NCBI RefSeq assembly: GCF_016587375.1
Contig: NZ_BNJG01000002.1
Span: 558,001-622,000 of the forward strand
Length of the DNA stretch: 64,000 nt
Origin: Ktedonobacter robiniae
GTDB lineage: Bacteria > Chloroflexota > Ktedonobacteria > Ktedonobacterales > Ktedonobacteraceae
Reading direction: 5' to 3'
Positions 36,899 to 46,896 of the stretch are shown here, piece after piece. Every line of letters begins with the position of its first letter. Position 1 is the first letter of the stretch. A model generated the notes under the pieces. The model ran no database searches. It was not told the origin of the DNA and saw nothing but the letters and a program-made list of their open reading frames with translations. The position numbers and the translations under genes were made by a program.

Positions 36899-37006
36899 TC
36901 AAGTTAAATGACATTCAAGGATGTGTCCTTCCACTTTCAATTCAGCATACACTTTGGGATAGACGGCATTTTTGTGCATAATGATAACGGGATTCTGCTC
37001 GGTCAT
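36899..37006 (-). CDS. Possible 35-residue small protein
   Basis: A short frame (MTEQNPVIIMHKNAVYPKVY, then AELKVEGHILECHLT) has AAGAGG seven bases before its ATG. It could be a real small protein with a beta-rich composition, but no family is recognised and there is no second copy to compare with. The rest of 36829-37268 shows no gene. Confidence 0.35.
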   Translation of the reverse strand: MTEQNPVIIMHKNAVYPKVYAELKVEGHILECHLT

Positions 37007-37268
37007 TAGCGATCCTCTTTTCTCGAATGTAGCAGATCAGCTTATTTCTTGCAACACAACCGGAATAAGTTCATCAGAAGGACTGTTTACAAGTTATAGC
37101 AGGATAGAGTAAACTCAACAGTAAGCCTCTCGATCTAAACGAGGTGCATCTGCACGCACCCATTATTCTTTGCTCAAACTGGCGATATTTTGAAGCCGAC
37201 ATCATTCTAACATGCATTGTATTGAGCAAAAATCCTATGAATGTCTATTTCCCTGGAGGATTCTTTTT

Positions 37269-38723
37269 ATGCACCGCTTTCGTCTCAATCCGAAGGTAAG
37301 TGTAAGCATTGTTTTCGTCGCGGCATTATTTATGAGCATTATGGACGGAACAATCGTTACTGTGGCCTTACCCTCACTGGGTAAACAGTTTCATATGGCA
37401 GGCACATCTATTAATATTGTAATGGTAGTGTATATCGTAAGTTTATCAGTTATTATTCCTGTATCAGGGTGGATGGGGGATCGCTGGGGAACAAAACAGG
37501 TTTTTTTGTCGGCCCTGGCGCTTTTCAGCCTGGCCTCCGCGCTCTGTGGCCTGGCTTGGAATATCGAGACACTGGTGGCCTTTCGGGCTTTACAGGGACT
37601 GGCAGGGGGAGCACTCCTACCAGTCGGCACAGCGATTCTCTATCGCACCTTTCCACCATCGGAACGGATTCGTCTGTCAAGCATCCTGATGATTCCAACG
37701 GTTCTTGCACCAGCCACCGGTCCAGTGATCGGTGGATTCTTTGTAGATCAATTATCATGGCGCTGGATCTTCTATGTTAATATTCCCTTTGGGATCGCGG
37801 CAACGATCTTTGGCCTGCTCTACCTACAAGAGCATCGACAGGCTGCCGATGAACACTTCGATCTACCCGGCTTTGTGCTGGCTGGCGTCGGTCTGGCTCT
37901 GACGATGTATGCATTAAGTGAAGGGGCATCCTTTGGCTGGACCTCTCCGAGTATTCTGAGTAGCGCCATCATCGGCCTGCTCTTACTGGCCGCCTTCGTG
38001 ATCGTTGAACTACGCACACCAACACCAATGATTGACCTGCGACTGTTCGGCAATCATATTTTTCGCACCTGTACGCTGGTCGGCTTATTCGGTAGCGCGG
38101 GCTTTCTGGGCGTTCTTTTTGTGGCCCCGCTCTATTTACAGGAAGGACGCGGCATATCGGCGCTCCTTTCTGGTCTGACAACTTTCCCTGAATCGATAGG
38201 TGTAGTTGCGTCAATGCAGATTGTTTCGCGCCTCTACGGACGTATCGGTCCGCGCCGCCTGACGATCGGGGGGTTGCTCTGGGCTACCGGGATGATGGTG
38301 TTTATGTGTTTCGTGGATGGCAACACGAGTCTTTGGCTGATCCGCATCCTGCTGTTTTTAATGGGTGGAGGCATGGCCTATATGTTTCTCTCCATGCAAA
38401 CGGCGGCCTTCGCCACGATCACGCCCGCACAGATGGGCAGAGCAACGGCCGTCTACAATGTGCTCTGGCAACTGGGGTCGGCCCTTGGGATTGCGGTAAT
38501 GAGTACAGTGCTCAGCATCGTCGGACTCTCACGCCCCGGAATGCAGGGCATCCCGGTCCCCAATCTGTCCGCCTATCGGATTGCCTTTGCTGTCGCCGCT
38601 GTACTTGTCCTCATCGGCGTGAGCATTACCCACCAGGTACGCGATAAAGATGCAGAGGCAACGATGAGACGTGAAATCTCCGGCCAGGAGGAACTCTCAG
38701 AAGTACCAATGCCGGTGCTGTAA
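37269..38723 (+). CDS. MFS drug exporter, DHA2 (EmrB/QacA) type
   Basis: A 484-residue major facilitator with about 14 helices, the mark of the DHA2 proton antiporters. MDGTIVTVALPSLGKQF opens the first helix, GDRWGTKQVFL is motif A in the loop 2-3 position, and LPVGTAILYRTFPP and LAPATGPVIGGFFVDQLSWRW carry motif C. It should export lipophilic drugs or metabolites in the cell membrane. The start at 37269 is used because GGAGG lies nine bases upstream; the earlier ATG at 37212 adds an unlikely Cys-rich leader. A terminator follows, and no regulator is adjacent. Confidence 0.9.
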   Translation: MHRFRLNPKVSVSIVFVAALFMSIMDGTIVTVALPSLGKQFHMAGTSINIVMVVYIVSLSVIIPVSGWMGDRWGTKQVFLSALALFSLASALCGLAWNIETLVAFRALQGLAGGALLPVGTAILYRTFPPSERIRLSSILMIPTVLAPATGPVIGGFFVDQLSWRWIFYVNIPFGIAATIFGLLYLQEHRQAADEHFDLPGFVLAGVGLALTMYALSEGASFGWTSPSILSSAIIGLLLLAAFVIVELRTPTPMIDLRLFGNHIFRTCTLVGLFGSAGFLGVLFVAPLYLQEGRGISALLSGLTTFPESIGVVASMQIVSRLYGRIGPRRLTIGGLLWATGMMVFMCFVDGNTSLWLIRILLFLMGGGMAYMFLSMQTAAFATITPAQMGRATAVYNVLWQLGSALGIAVMSTVLSIVGLSRPGMQGIPVPNLSAYRIAFAVAAVLVLIGVSITHQVRDKDAEATMRREISGQEELSEVPMPVL

Positions 38724-38777
38724 TACGTGCTTTTCTCTGCCCCGGTTCTCTATACGCAATCGTTCGACACAAACTGT

Positions 38778-38812
38778 GAGACTCTGATAAAGGTAAAATT
38801 TATCAGAGTCTC
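38778..38812 (+). terminator. Terminator after the MFS gene
   Basis: A 14-bp perfect stem, GAGACTCTGATAAA/TTTATCAGAGTCTC, with a seven-base loop is followed by TTCT, 55 bases after the stop codon. Confidence 0.7.
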
Positions 38813-39212
38813 TTCTATGCCAGGAGCGCGGGCTATACTGTCACTGTGCCAGACATACGGATGTGTCATACCAACTCGCAATCTGTGGTAAAATCAGAGA
38901 GGAAAAATGTCAAACCGGCCCTTGAAGCTCGCTGATGAAATAGACAATGCGGAGGTCTCCCTTTCATTGGAACGGGGTAGCGTTTGTGCGGTGTCTCAAG
39001 GCGGCAGCTAACTCCTCGCATTTCCTCCTATCTTGGTCTGAACCACACTTGCTCACTTCCTCTGCATTCGCTGCGACCAATACTTTCAGAAATTGACAGG
39101 TCAAGTGCCTGTATGTGTCCCCTCTGTCTTGATCACCGATGTTACCATCTCTCAATTTGTTGAGAAGAACTTCTATGTCAAGCTATGGTGGTACCGTTTG
39201 TCTAGACAGAAA
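38813..39212. other. Gene-free stretch, nothing recognised
   Basis: Short overlapping frames on both strands have no family resemblance and no ribosome-binding site. It is probably decayed sequence next to the IS3 element. Confidence 0.4.
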
Positions 39213-39251
39213 TGGGCCAATTTTGAGAGTAAACTCAGCATTATGGAAAAG

Positions 39252-40043
39252 TCATGACGAATGTTTGGAGCGATACACCACAAAAGGTGTTTTGTAGTCC
39301 AGCGACTGGTGATATCGCTCATGATTGTAAAACTGGAAGTAGTGAGTCAGTCCACTCCTCGCCTCTGAAACCGTTTGGTAGTCTTTGAGGTAAACTTCCT
39401 CATACTTCACACTGCGCCACAAACGTTCTACGAACACGTTATCTAAGGCTCGTCCTCGCCCATCCCAGCTGATGCGAATGTTTGAGCGAAGCAGACGAGT
39501 GGTAAACTCGTGACTGGTAAACTGAACCCCCTGGTCAGTATTGAAAATCTTGGGTTGCCCAGCCCCCAGAGCCCGATCAAGCGTATCGACACAGAAACCA
39601 GTGTCCAACGTCGTTGAGAGCTCCCAGGCCAGGACGTAGCGGCTAAACCAATCAATGATGGCCACCAAGTAGACAAACCCTCGGGCCAGGCGGATGTAGG
39701 TAATATCGCTACTCCAGACGTGATCTTGGCTGGTGATACTCACTCCTCTCAAGAGATACGGATAACGTACGCTTGGTTCGCCAGGTCGGCTCAGCCGTGG
39801 TTTGGGATAGATCGTCTCTAGCCCCATTCGTTGCATGAGTCGTCTGACGCGTTTGCGGTCTACCTGATATCCTTGCTCGGCAAGAAAAGTGACCATCTTG
39901 CGCTTCCCGTAAAAAGGCGTCCTGGTATACTGTTCATCAAGCAAGCGCATCAAGAGAAGATCTTCCTCGCTCTCAGGGACAGGCTCATAATAGTAACTTG
40001 AACGGGCCAGCCCCAACAGCTCACATTGACGAACGATCGACAA
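39252..40043 (-). CDS. IS3-family transposase OrfB (rve integrase domain)
   Basis: The DDE integrase part: HTH_21-type RLMQRMGLETIYPKPRLSRP, then the catalytic Asp in WSSDITYIRLARGFVYLVAI, the second Asp in FNTDQGVQFTS and the Glu in ALDNVFVERLWRSVKYEEVY. It lacks its own convincing start. Translation should come from OrfA by a -1 slip at the A9 run (complement of 40099-40107), after which the frame reads NLVFPVEQKRLLIEPEHPHL and joins this frame. The fusion OrfAB would be the active transposase. All catalytic residues are intact, so the element may be mobile. Confidence 0.88.
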   Translation of the reverse strand: MSIVRQCELLGLARSSYYYEPVPESEEDLLLMRLLDEQYTRTPFYGKRKMVTFLAEQGYQVDRKRVRRLMQRMGLETIYPKPRLSRPGEPSVRYPYLLRGVSITSQDHVWSSDITYIRLARGFVYLVAIIDWFSRYVLAWELSTTLDTGFCVDTLDRALGAGQPKIFNTDQGVQFTSHEFTTRLLRSNIRISWDGRGRALDNVFVERLWRSVKYEEVYLKDYQTVSEARSGLTHYFQFYNHERYHQSLDYKTPFVVYRSKHSS

Positions 40044-40080
40044 GTGAGGATGCTCAGGCTCGATGAGGAGCCGCTTCTGC

Positions 40081-40371
40081 TCAACGGGAAAGACCAGATT
40101 TTTTTTTCAGGAAATCGAGCTCGACTTTGAGCTGACCGATTTCTTGATACAAGTTGGCGATTAAGGCTTCTTCGCTCTTGGCCCGCTCATGACCGTTGCG
40201 TGCGAAGATCTGTGGCAGTTCATCAAGCACTTGCTTTTTCCATTGCGTAATTTGAGTGGTGTGAACTCCATACTCAGATGAGATCTCGTTGAGGGTCTTC
40301 TGTCCCTTGATGGCTTCTAAGGCCACTTTCACTTTAAAGTCACTATTGTACTTCTTCGGCGAACTTGCCAC
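40081..40371 (-). CDS. IS3-family OrfA (HTH protein)
   Basis: A 96-residue protein: SDFKVKVALEAIKGQKTLNE, ISSEYGVHTTQITQWKKQVL and a leucine-zipper C-terminus LIANLYQEIGQLKVELDFLKKK. It is the terminal-repeat-binding half of an IS3 transposase. The AAAAAAAAA slippery run near its end makes the programmed -1 frameshift into orfB. Confidence 0.9.
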   Translation of the reverse strand: MASSPKKYNSDFKVKVALEAIKGQKTLNEISSEYGVHTTQITQWKKQVLDELPQIFARNGHERAKSEEALIANLYQEIGQLKVELDFLKKKSGLSR

Positions 40372-40575
40372 AATCTGCCTCCTTGTGGATGTACTCTCCC
40401 TCCTGCTATTTTATCTCATCTCCCTGTCCAGTTTTCCGCCCCCATTATAAGCCCCGGAAGGGTAATCAGAAACTGAGAGAAAGCGATGAAGTTGCCGAGG
40501 GAGAAAACGAGTATGAGAAGCCGCCCCACCCTTTGGAATGATGGGTTCAAACAGGTCTCTCATCGAAGAACGGCC

Positions 40576-41783
40576 TCAGGCGGCGTGTTGAGCATGCAAG
40601 CGCTGAGCACTTTCAAAAGTGGCGCGCTGATACACTTCACGTTTGTGCCACATGGCAAAGATGATACGCACCCAGACATTTGCCAGGGCGCGAACGGCCA
40701 TGCTGTGACTTTTGCCCTCCGCGCGCTTGCGCTGGTAATAGTGGTTAGCCCACGCCTCCTGCTGCGTACTCAGCCAGGCAAATTGGTGCAAGGCGTTGCG
40801 CAGCGGCTTAACACAGGCAAAGCGTTGATGGACCGTGGCGTACTCCCCGCTCTTCCAGGGGACGGGACAGGTTCCAGCCAGAGCCTGGATGTTTCTGGTT
40901 TCTGCGTAACGCTGGCGATCGTCTCCCCATTCGGCCAACAGCCGGGGAGCCAGGCGTTTGTCAGCTCCGGGAAGACTCTCAAAGATCGGGCTATCGACGT
41001 GGGTCAAAAAACGATCAGCAATCTCCTTGTCATATGCCTTGATCTGCTCGATCAGGGACAACAACTGGGCGACCAAGGCCAGCGTCAGGCGAGATGCGGG
41101 TTTTGACCGTGATGGGATCAGCGCACAGTTGCGGTTGTCGTACCGCTTCGACGATAGTGGAGGCAACTTTGGCAGGCATGGGGTGGCCTGCCTGTTTGAG
41201 CAGCACTTGCAGTTGCTCCTGGGTCGCCGCCTGAACCGCTTCAAGCGTAGGGTAGGCTTGCAAAAAGAGCAAGGTCGATTTTTGCTGGAGCTTGGTGAAC
41301 AAGGTCAAGGCCACAGGAGAGTACGCTTTGAGACAAGCGGTCAGTTGATTGACCAGCCGGGTTTGCATCTGGATCAGCGTATCCTGATCACGAGTCAGGA
41401 CTTTCAGTTCTGCAACGGTGGGGCTGTCAGGGTCCAGACGGCGCAGATCAGCAAACTCCGAACGGCCATGCTTGGCCAGCAAATACGCATCAATCAGATC
41501 GGTCTTCGCTCCACTTGCAGGGCGCTTGCGATCAACGGTTTTAGGATTGACTGGATACAAAGCGACTCCGTCCTCCAACAAGGTCGCGCATGAGCAAACC
41601 ATGAGTCGTCTCTACAATACAAGCAATTTGATTGAGAGGAGCAATGTCTTGCAAGAAGCTTACCAATCTGGCGAGCCCCTTTGGCGTGTGTTCCACTCGC
41701 AGTTGGCCGACTTTGCGGCCTGTTTCGTCGATGACCACGAGGTCATGGTGTCGATCAGCCCAATCGAGGCCAGCATACCACAT
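40576..41783 (-). pseudogene. IS110-family transposase, frameshifted
   Basis: Three successive frames give one IS110 protein. MWYAGLDWADRHHDLVVIDE carries the first acid of the DEDD site, and VETTHGLL follows. Then LLEDGVALYPVNPKTVDRKR and SGAKTDLIDAYLLAK carry the other acids. Finally LPGADKRLAPRLLAEWGD, ALAGTCPVPWKSG and the serine-containing transposase-20 domain end in QRATFESAQRLHAQH. At least two single-base shifts (near 41560 and 41110) break it. IS110 elements have no inverted repeats, so the ends were not located. The gene is dead in this sequence. Confidence 0.8.
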
Positions 41784-42396
41784 ATCGAGATCCTTTCGCG
41801 GGCCGGGCCATTCCTGGATAAATGGGGGTCCTTATACTTGGCGCTCAAAGCGCGTCCTTCCAATCATCATTGGCTTCCAGGAACAGGGAAAGCGAAGCTC
41901 ATTCTTTTCAAGTCGGTCAAGCCGGGTGGAGAAAATGCGCTTTCGCCCTCCTGCCCATCGCAGTCAGTTTATCCACTTCCTGCCGCCCTCATCAAGGGGG
42001 CTTGGTTTAAGCTTAGCGTATAAGGGGAAACATGATTGCTTCTCTCTCAACATCTCTCATCAATCATCTTTCTAGATTATGCGAATACATCCTTAATGTA
42101 GCGTTGAGATGAAACACAGCGCTACATTGACCCATAACCTGGCTCTCCGTTTTTGGTTGATCTTTGTTCCTGGGTTCATACTATGAAGGAGCCTCTCTCA
42201 TCCACGGAGGTGGATCAGAAATAGTATAGTATGAAGGAGCATTGACATGAGGGTTGTGATGGATCTGACACGCTGTCAGAGTTCTGGGCGGAGTGTTTCT
42301 GGCGCCAAAAGTCTTTCGCTTTCATGGGGAAGAAGCCCTCGCATATGACTCTCCCCTCAATTCGTCCCTTCCTGGAGTCAAAGGGAGAAACGACCG
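41784..42396. other. Gene-free stretch with a hairpin and short direct repeats
   Basis: AATGTAGCG (42095-42103) pairs with CGCTACATT (42120-42128). ATACTATGAAGGAG and AGTATGAAGGAGCAT occur near 42178 and 42227. An isolated TTGACA at 42243 could belong to a promoter of the GH65 gene, but no -10 box fits well. No coding sequence is supported. Confidence 0.4.
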
Positions 42397-44789
42397 ATGA
42401 TCACACAACCGGCTTTCGCCGTCGAAGCGTGGACCATTCGCGAGAGGGAACTCAACCTTGACGTGCTGGCACAGACCGAATCGATATTTGCCCTTTCCAA
42501 CGGACACATCGGGCTGCGTGGCAACCTGGATGAAGGAGAGCCGTGTGGCCTTCCCGGCACCTATCTCAATTCCTTCTATGAGCTCCGGCCCCTGCCGTAT
42601 CCAGAGGGAGGCTATGGGTATCCTGAATCGGGGCAAACGATCGTCAACGTGACCAATGGCAAAATCATCCGCCTGCTGGTCGATGGTGCCCCGTTAGATA
42701 TCCGGTATGGCCAGTTGCAACGTCATGAGCGGGAACTCGACCTGCGCGCAGGAGTCTTACGCCGGACCGCCATGTGGAGCTCGCCGACCGGCCGCACGAT
42801 CAAGGTATCGTCGATCCGCCTGGTTTCCTTTACCCAACGGGCGATCGCGGCGATCAGCTATGAGGTGGAGCCACTTGACGCTCCCGTGCGCATCGTGGTG
42901 CAATCGGAGCTCGTGGCAAATGAGGCGCTACCCGATGTCGGCAAAGATCCGCGAGCAGGCGCGGTTCCCCTGCTCCCGCTCGAAAGCGAGGAGCACGATG
43001 TTCAGAACCTGCGTGGACTCTTGATTCATCACACCCAGGCCAGCCACCTGCGCATCGGCGCGGCAATGGATCACCTGGTCGAGGGGCCGGAGGGGATGAC
43101 GATGGAAGCAGAGAGTACTCCGGACATCGCACGCATCTCCTTCAGTGCCAGGTTGCAACCTGGCGAGCGACTGCGAATCATCAAGTTTCTGGCCTATGGC
43201 TGGTCGAGCCAGCGCTCGCGATCAGCGATCCACGACCAGCTCCTCGCTGCACTCACTGCTGCCCGGTCCACGGGCTGGGAGGGCCTGCTCGCGGAGCAGC
43301 GTGACTTTGTGCAGATGTTCTGGAAGCATGCAGGGATCGAGATGGAAGGGGATGCACAGCTGCAACAGGCAGTACGTTTCGCGCAGTTCCATGCGCTCCA
43401 GGCATGCCGCCGAGGAGAGCAGCGACCGATTCCGGCCAAGGGATTGACCGGACCCGGCTATGATGGGCACACCTTTTGGGACACCGAGATCTTTGTTCTG
43501 CCCGTGCTGACCTTGATCTACCCTCACGCTGCCGCCGAAACCCTGCACTGGCGTCACTCGACCCTCCCGCTGGCCAGGGAACGGGCTCGCCAACTTGGAC
43601 TGCGCGGAGCTGCCTTTCCCTGGCGAACCATTCATGGTGAGGAGTGTTCAGGCTACTGGCCGGCTGGTACGGCTGCGTTTCATATCAACGCGGATATCGC
43701 GTATGCGGTGACCTTTTACATCGCATGCACCGACGATCACGTATTTGAGCAGGAGGTGGGGCTGGAATTGCTTGTCGAGACTGCACGGTTGTGGCGCTCG
43801 CTCGGTTTCCTTGATACCCATGGGCAGTTCCGCATCAATGGTGTCACCGGACCGGACGAGTATAGCGCCCTGGCCAACAACAATGTCTATACCAATCTGC
43901 TGGCTCAGCAGAACTTGCGCGCAGCGGCAGAGGCTTCCAGGCGTCATCCGCAGGTAGCCTGCTCCCTCGGCGTAGACACGGACGAGATAGCCAGTTGGAA
44001 CGAGGCAGCCGAGAAGATGTTCATCCCCTATGACCAGGACCTCAACGTCACCCCCAGGATGACGCCTTTACCTCCTATGAACGGTGGAACTTTGCGGACA
44101 CCACACCAGAGCAGTACCCCTTGTTCCTGCACGTTCCGTATTTTGATCTCTATCGCAAGCAGGTGGTCAAACAGGCTGATCTGGTTCTGGCCATGCATCT
44201 GCGGGGCGATGCCTTTTCGCCAGAGCAGAAGGCGCGCAACTTCGCCTACTATGAGCCGCTGACCGTCCGCGACTCCTCGCTCTCAGCAGCGACGCAGGCC
44301 GTCATTGCGGCTGAGGTGGGCCACCTTCAGCTCGCGTATGACTATTTCGCCGAGGTGGCGTTTCTGGATCTGTATGATCTGGCGCAGAACACGCGCAACG
44401 GCCTGCATCTCGCGTCGTTGGTGGGAATCTGGACCGCCCTGGTCGCTGGCTTCGGAGGACTGCGTCTGCGCGGCGATTCGCTCGCGTTTGGCCCCAGGCT
44501 GCCAGAGGGAATCACCCGGCTCACGTTCCGCGTGGTGTTCCGCAACCGCTGTATCGGGGTGGACATCACGCCGACAGAGGTGCGGTATGTGCTTCTGAAA
44601 GGCTCGCCGCTGGCGGTCTGGCATGAGGACGAGACCATCACGCTTTCCACCCAGGAAGTCGTCATCCGGCCCACATCGCAGATCCAGGCAGGCCCACGAC
44701 CGGATCAGCCACCTGGGCGTGTCCCTCTGAAACGTGCTGCCCGTCCCCTCTCCGACGGACCAGCGGAACTACTCCATCATAACAGGTAG
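42397..44789 (+). pseudogene. GH65-family glycoside phosphorylase/hydrolase, one frameshift
   Basis: GH65 enzymes phosphorolyse alpha-glucosides such as maltose, trehalose, kojibiose or nigerose. The N-terminal beta domain starts at TIRERELNLDVLAQTESIFA and FALSNGHIGLRGNLDEGEPC-like sequence. The (alpha/alpha)6 barrel follows with GYDGHTFWDTEIF, the substrate loop ECSGYWPAGTAAFHINADIAY and the general-acid Glu in VTGPDEYSALANNNVYTN. At C5 (44051-44055) the frame is lost. With one more C it continues as QDDAFTSYERWNFADTTPEQ to LAQNTRNGLHLASLVGIWTA and the C-terminal domain ending at 44789. The intact length would be near 797 residues. The substrate is undetermined. It is either genuinely inactive or a sequencing undercall. 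Confidence 0.8.
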
Positions 44790-44794
44790 GGGTG

Positions 44795-46643
44795 TCATGC
44801 TGTTGACGCACTCGCCGGTTTGATCATGGGTAAGGTCAACCAGAATGTCGTTCCCTGCCCAGGGGTGCTTTCAACCCCAACGGTGCCGTGATGATGTTCG
44901 AGGAGTGTCCGGCACAGGTAGAAGCGTAACCCCCCACTCAAATCCAGTTCCTGCTGAACGGAGCTGCCTTTTCCCCGATAGAAGCGATCCCAGAGGCGAA
45001 CCTGCTCTTCAAGTGGGATACCTGGCCCTTCGTCATGGACCGAGACGCGGGCCATCTGCTCCTCTTCTTGCACTTGAAGGGTCACGGGCTGCTCCACTGG
45101 GGAAGAGGCGAGGGACGTGGTCAGGTAGATGGTGAGCACCTGGGTGATTCGCCCAGCATCGGCCAAGACAGGGATGGTGAGTTCGGGAGTCAGGATTTCG
45201 AGCTTGATCGCTCGTTCGGGTATAGACTCCTGCTGCTTTGCCACCGTCTGTTTGACCAGCACGAGCAGATCACAGGGCGCAAGCGTAAGATCTAGCTGAC
45301 CAGCCTGGATACGCGCGTCATCGATCATATCCTGCACCATGCGCTCTTGCAGCCGGACGCTCTGCTCAGCAGATTCCAGCGACTGCCGGGTCCGTTCAAG
45401 CTGCACACTCGTGCGCTCAGCCTGTTGGGCGAGCTCGCTCTGTAATCGCTCTAAGCGGCGCTGTGCTAACTGCAGATTGTCCTTGATCCCTGTCAGCGGG
45501 GTGCGCAGTTCATGGCTGGCAAGCCGCAGGAAATCGTTGAGCAGCCGATTCACTTCGGGCATGACCAATTCCCTGGCCTGTTTCCCCAAGTACGTTTGCA
45601 AGGAGCCCAAACATTCAATGAACAGCCGGACGTGCTCGGCGACCGTTCTGATGAGATCAATCTCCTCCTGGGTATATCCACCCTCCCACTCGTGTTTCTG
45701 GATCACCAGCACCCCAACCAGCCTCTGCTTCCAGAATATTATGGGAAGCACCAGGAGGTTCGCGTTCCCCAGCTCCTCAGGATACCCGGTCGGAATGCGG
45801 AAGCAACCTGGTGCGAGAACCACTTCCTGATTGGCCTGGAGGCGAGCGAGCACGGTTTCGTCAAAAAAGTCGGTGGGGTAAAAGTGTTCATTCAATGCAC
45901 GTAAGAGGTATTCTCGCTCGGCGGTGAAGCCGCTGCCCACCACGTACCCCCACATGAGGGGATGGAGGGCGAAAGGCCATTATACTCACGCACCAGCACG
46001 CCAGGATCTGACGAATGAAGTCCACGAGCTGTTGGCCGACAAAGAGTACTGGAGGAGAGAGGAGAAGGTTTTCTTCAGAGGGCGCTCCCTGGAATTGCTC
46101 AGGAATCCGCGCGATGGCTTCGTTCAAGGTCATCAACGCTTCGTAGACCCGCTGGATGTGAAGGGCCTTTTGATAGCGGGAAGCCACCACATGAAAGGAC
46201 GCTAGCACGCCTGTTGGCTGTTGCTGTCCGTCAAACACCAGTGAACAGCGCAGTTCGAGGCACACCTGGTGCTGGGAAGGATGAGCAAGGACAAGGATCT
46301 GCTCGTAGGGAAAGGACGCGGTTTCTTCCTTGAGAGTGGTCAGCCACGGGGGAAAAGAGAACGGTCGTTGCTGTTCGTCGTACCACGCATAGCGCTGGAG
46401 GAACTGCTGAGCGGAGGTGCCCAACCAGGGAGCTGAAGGCTGGGCATCAAAGAGCGTCAGCGCCGCAGCATTCAGGAAGAGGAGCTTGCCTGCCCGGTCC
46501 CACACCATGATGGCATCGGGAAGAGAGGCAAAATACGTTTCGAGGTGCCATAACGACATCGATTTTTGAAACGCTGATGGTACTGGTTGCGGCGCGTTCT
46601 GACCCATCTCGTCCCTCCTTTGTGGACGTGAGTGCATAGGCAA
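44795..46643 (-). pseudogene. Sensor histidine kinase (PAS-GAF-HisKA-HATPase), one frameshift
   Basis: Two overlapping frames form one soluble kinase. The first (from 46643) has a PAS domain (FASLPDAIMVWDRAGKLLFL). After a one-base shift near 45972 the second has a GAF-like segment, the H-box LRLASHELRTPLTGIKDN with the phosphorylated His, a long coiled coil and the HATPase with the G1 box HDEGPGIP. The N-box, normally N-x-x-x-N-A-x-K-Y/F-S, reads IYLTTSLASS, so both asparagines that hold Mg-ATP are missing. No membrane segment and no adjacent response regulator are seen. Kinase activity is doubtful even if the frame is restored. Confidence 0.78.
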
Positions 46644-46896
46644 CGAGTAAGAAAAAGACGCGAGAGGGGAGACAGACGATCATCCTCCGCCGCAATGGAA
46701 GAGATAGCCTGCTCATCAAGTTCAAACAGCCCTTCCCTGACTCTCTTCATAATAGCACCGGCGAAAAAATCGGCTGATCCGATCTATTGGCGTATGTATA
46801 GAATATTACTGAAGGGACTCTTCCTGAAGTTGTTGTCAAGGTGAAACACTATGATCACCTGGTCGATCACGTCGGTCAGGATGGAGGTAGTCTCAT

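Larger units (their letters stand above)
39213..40444 (-). mobile_element. IS3-family insertion sequence
   Basis: The overlapping orfA/orfB arrangement with an A9 slippery run is typical of IS3. Ends are estimated from TGGGCCAATTTTGAG at 39213 and the inverted GTTTTCCGCCCCCA ending at 40444. These repeats match only partly, so the termini are approximate. No target duplication was identified. Confidence 0.65.
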
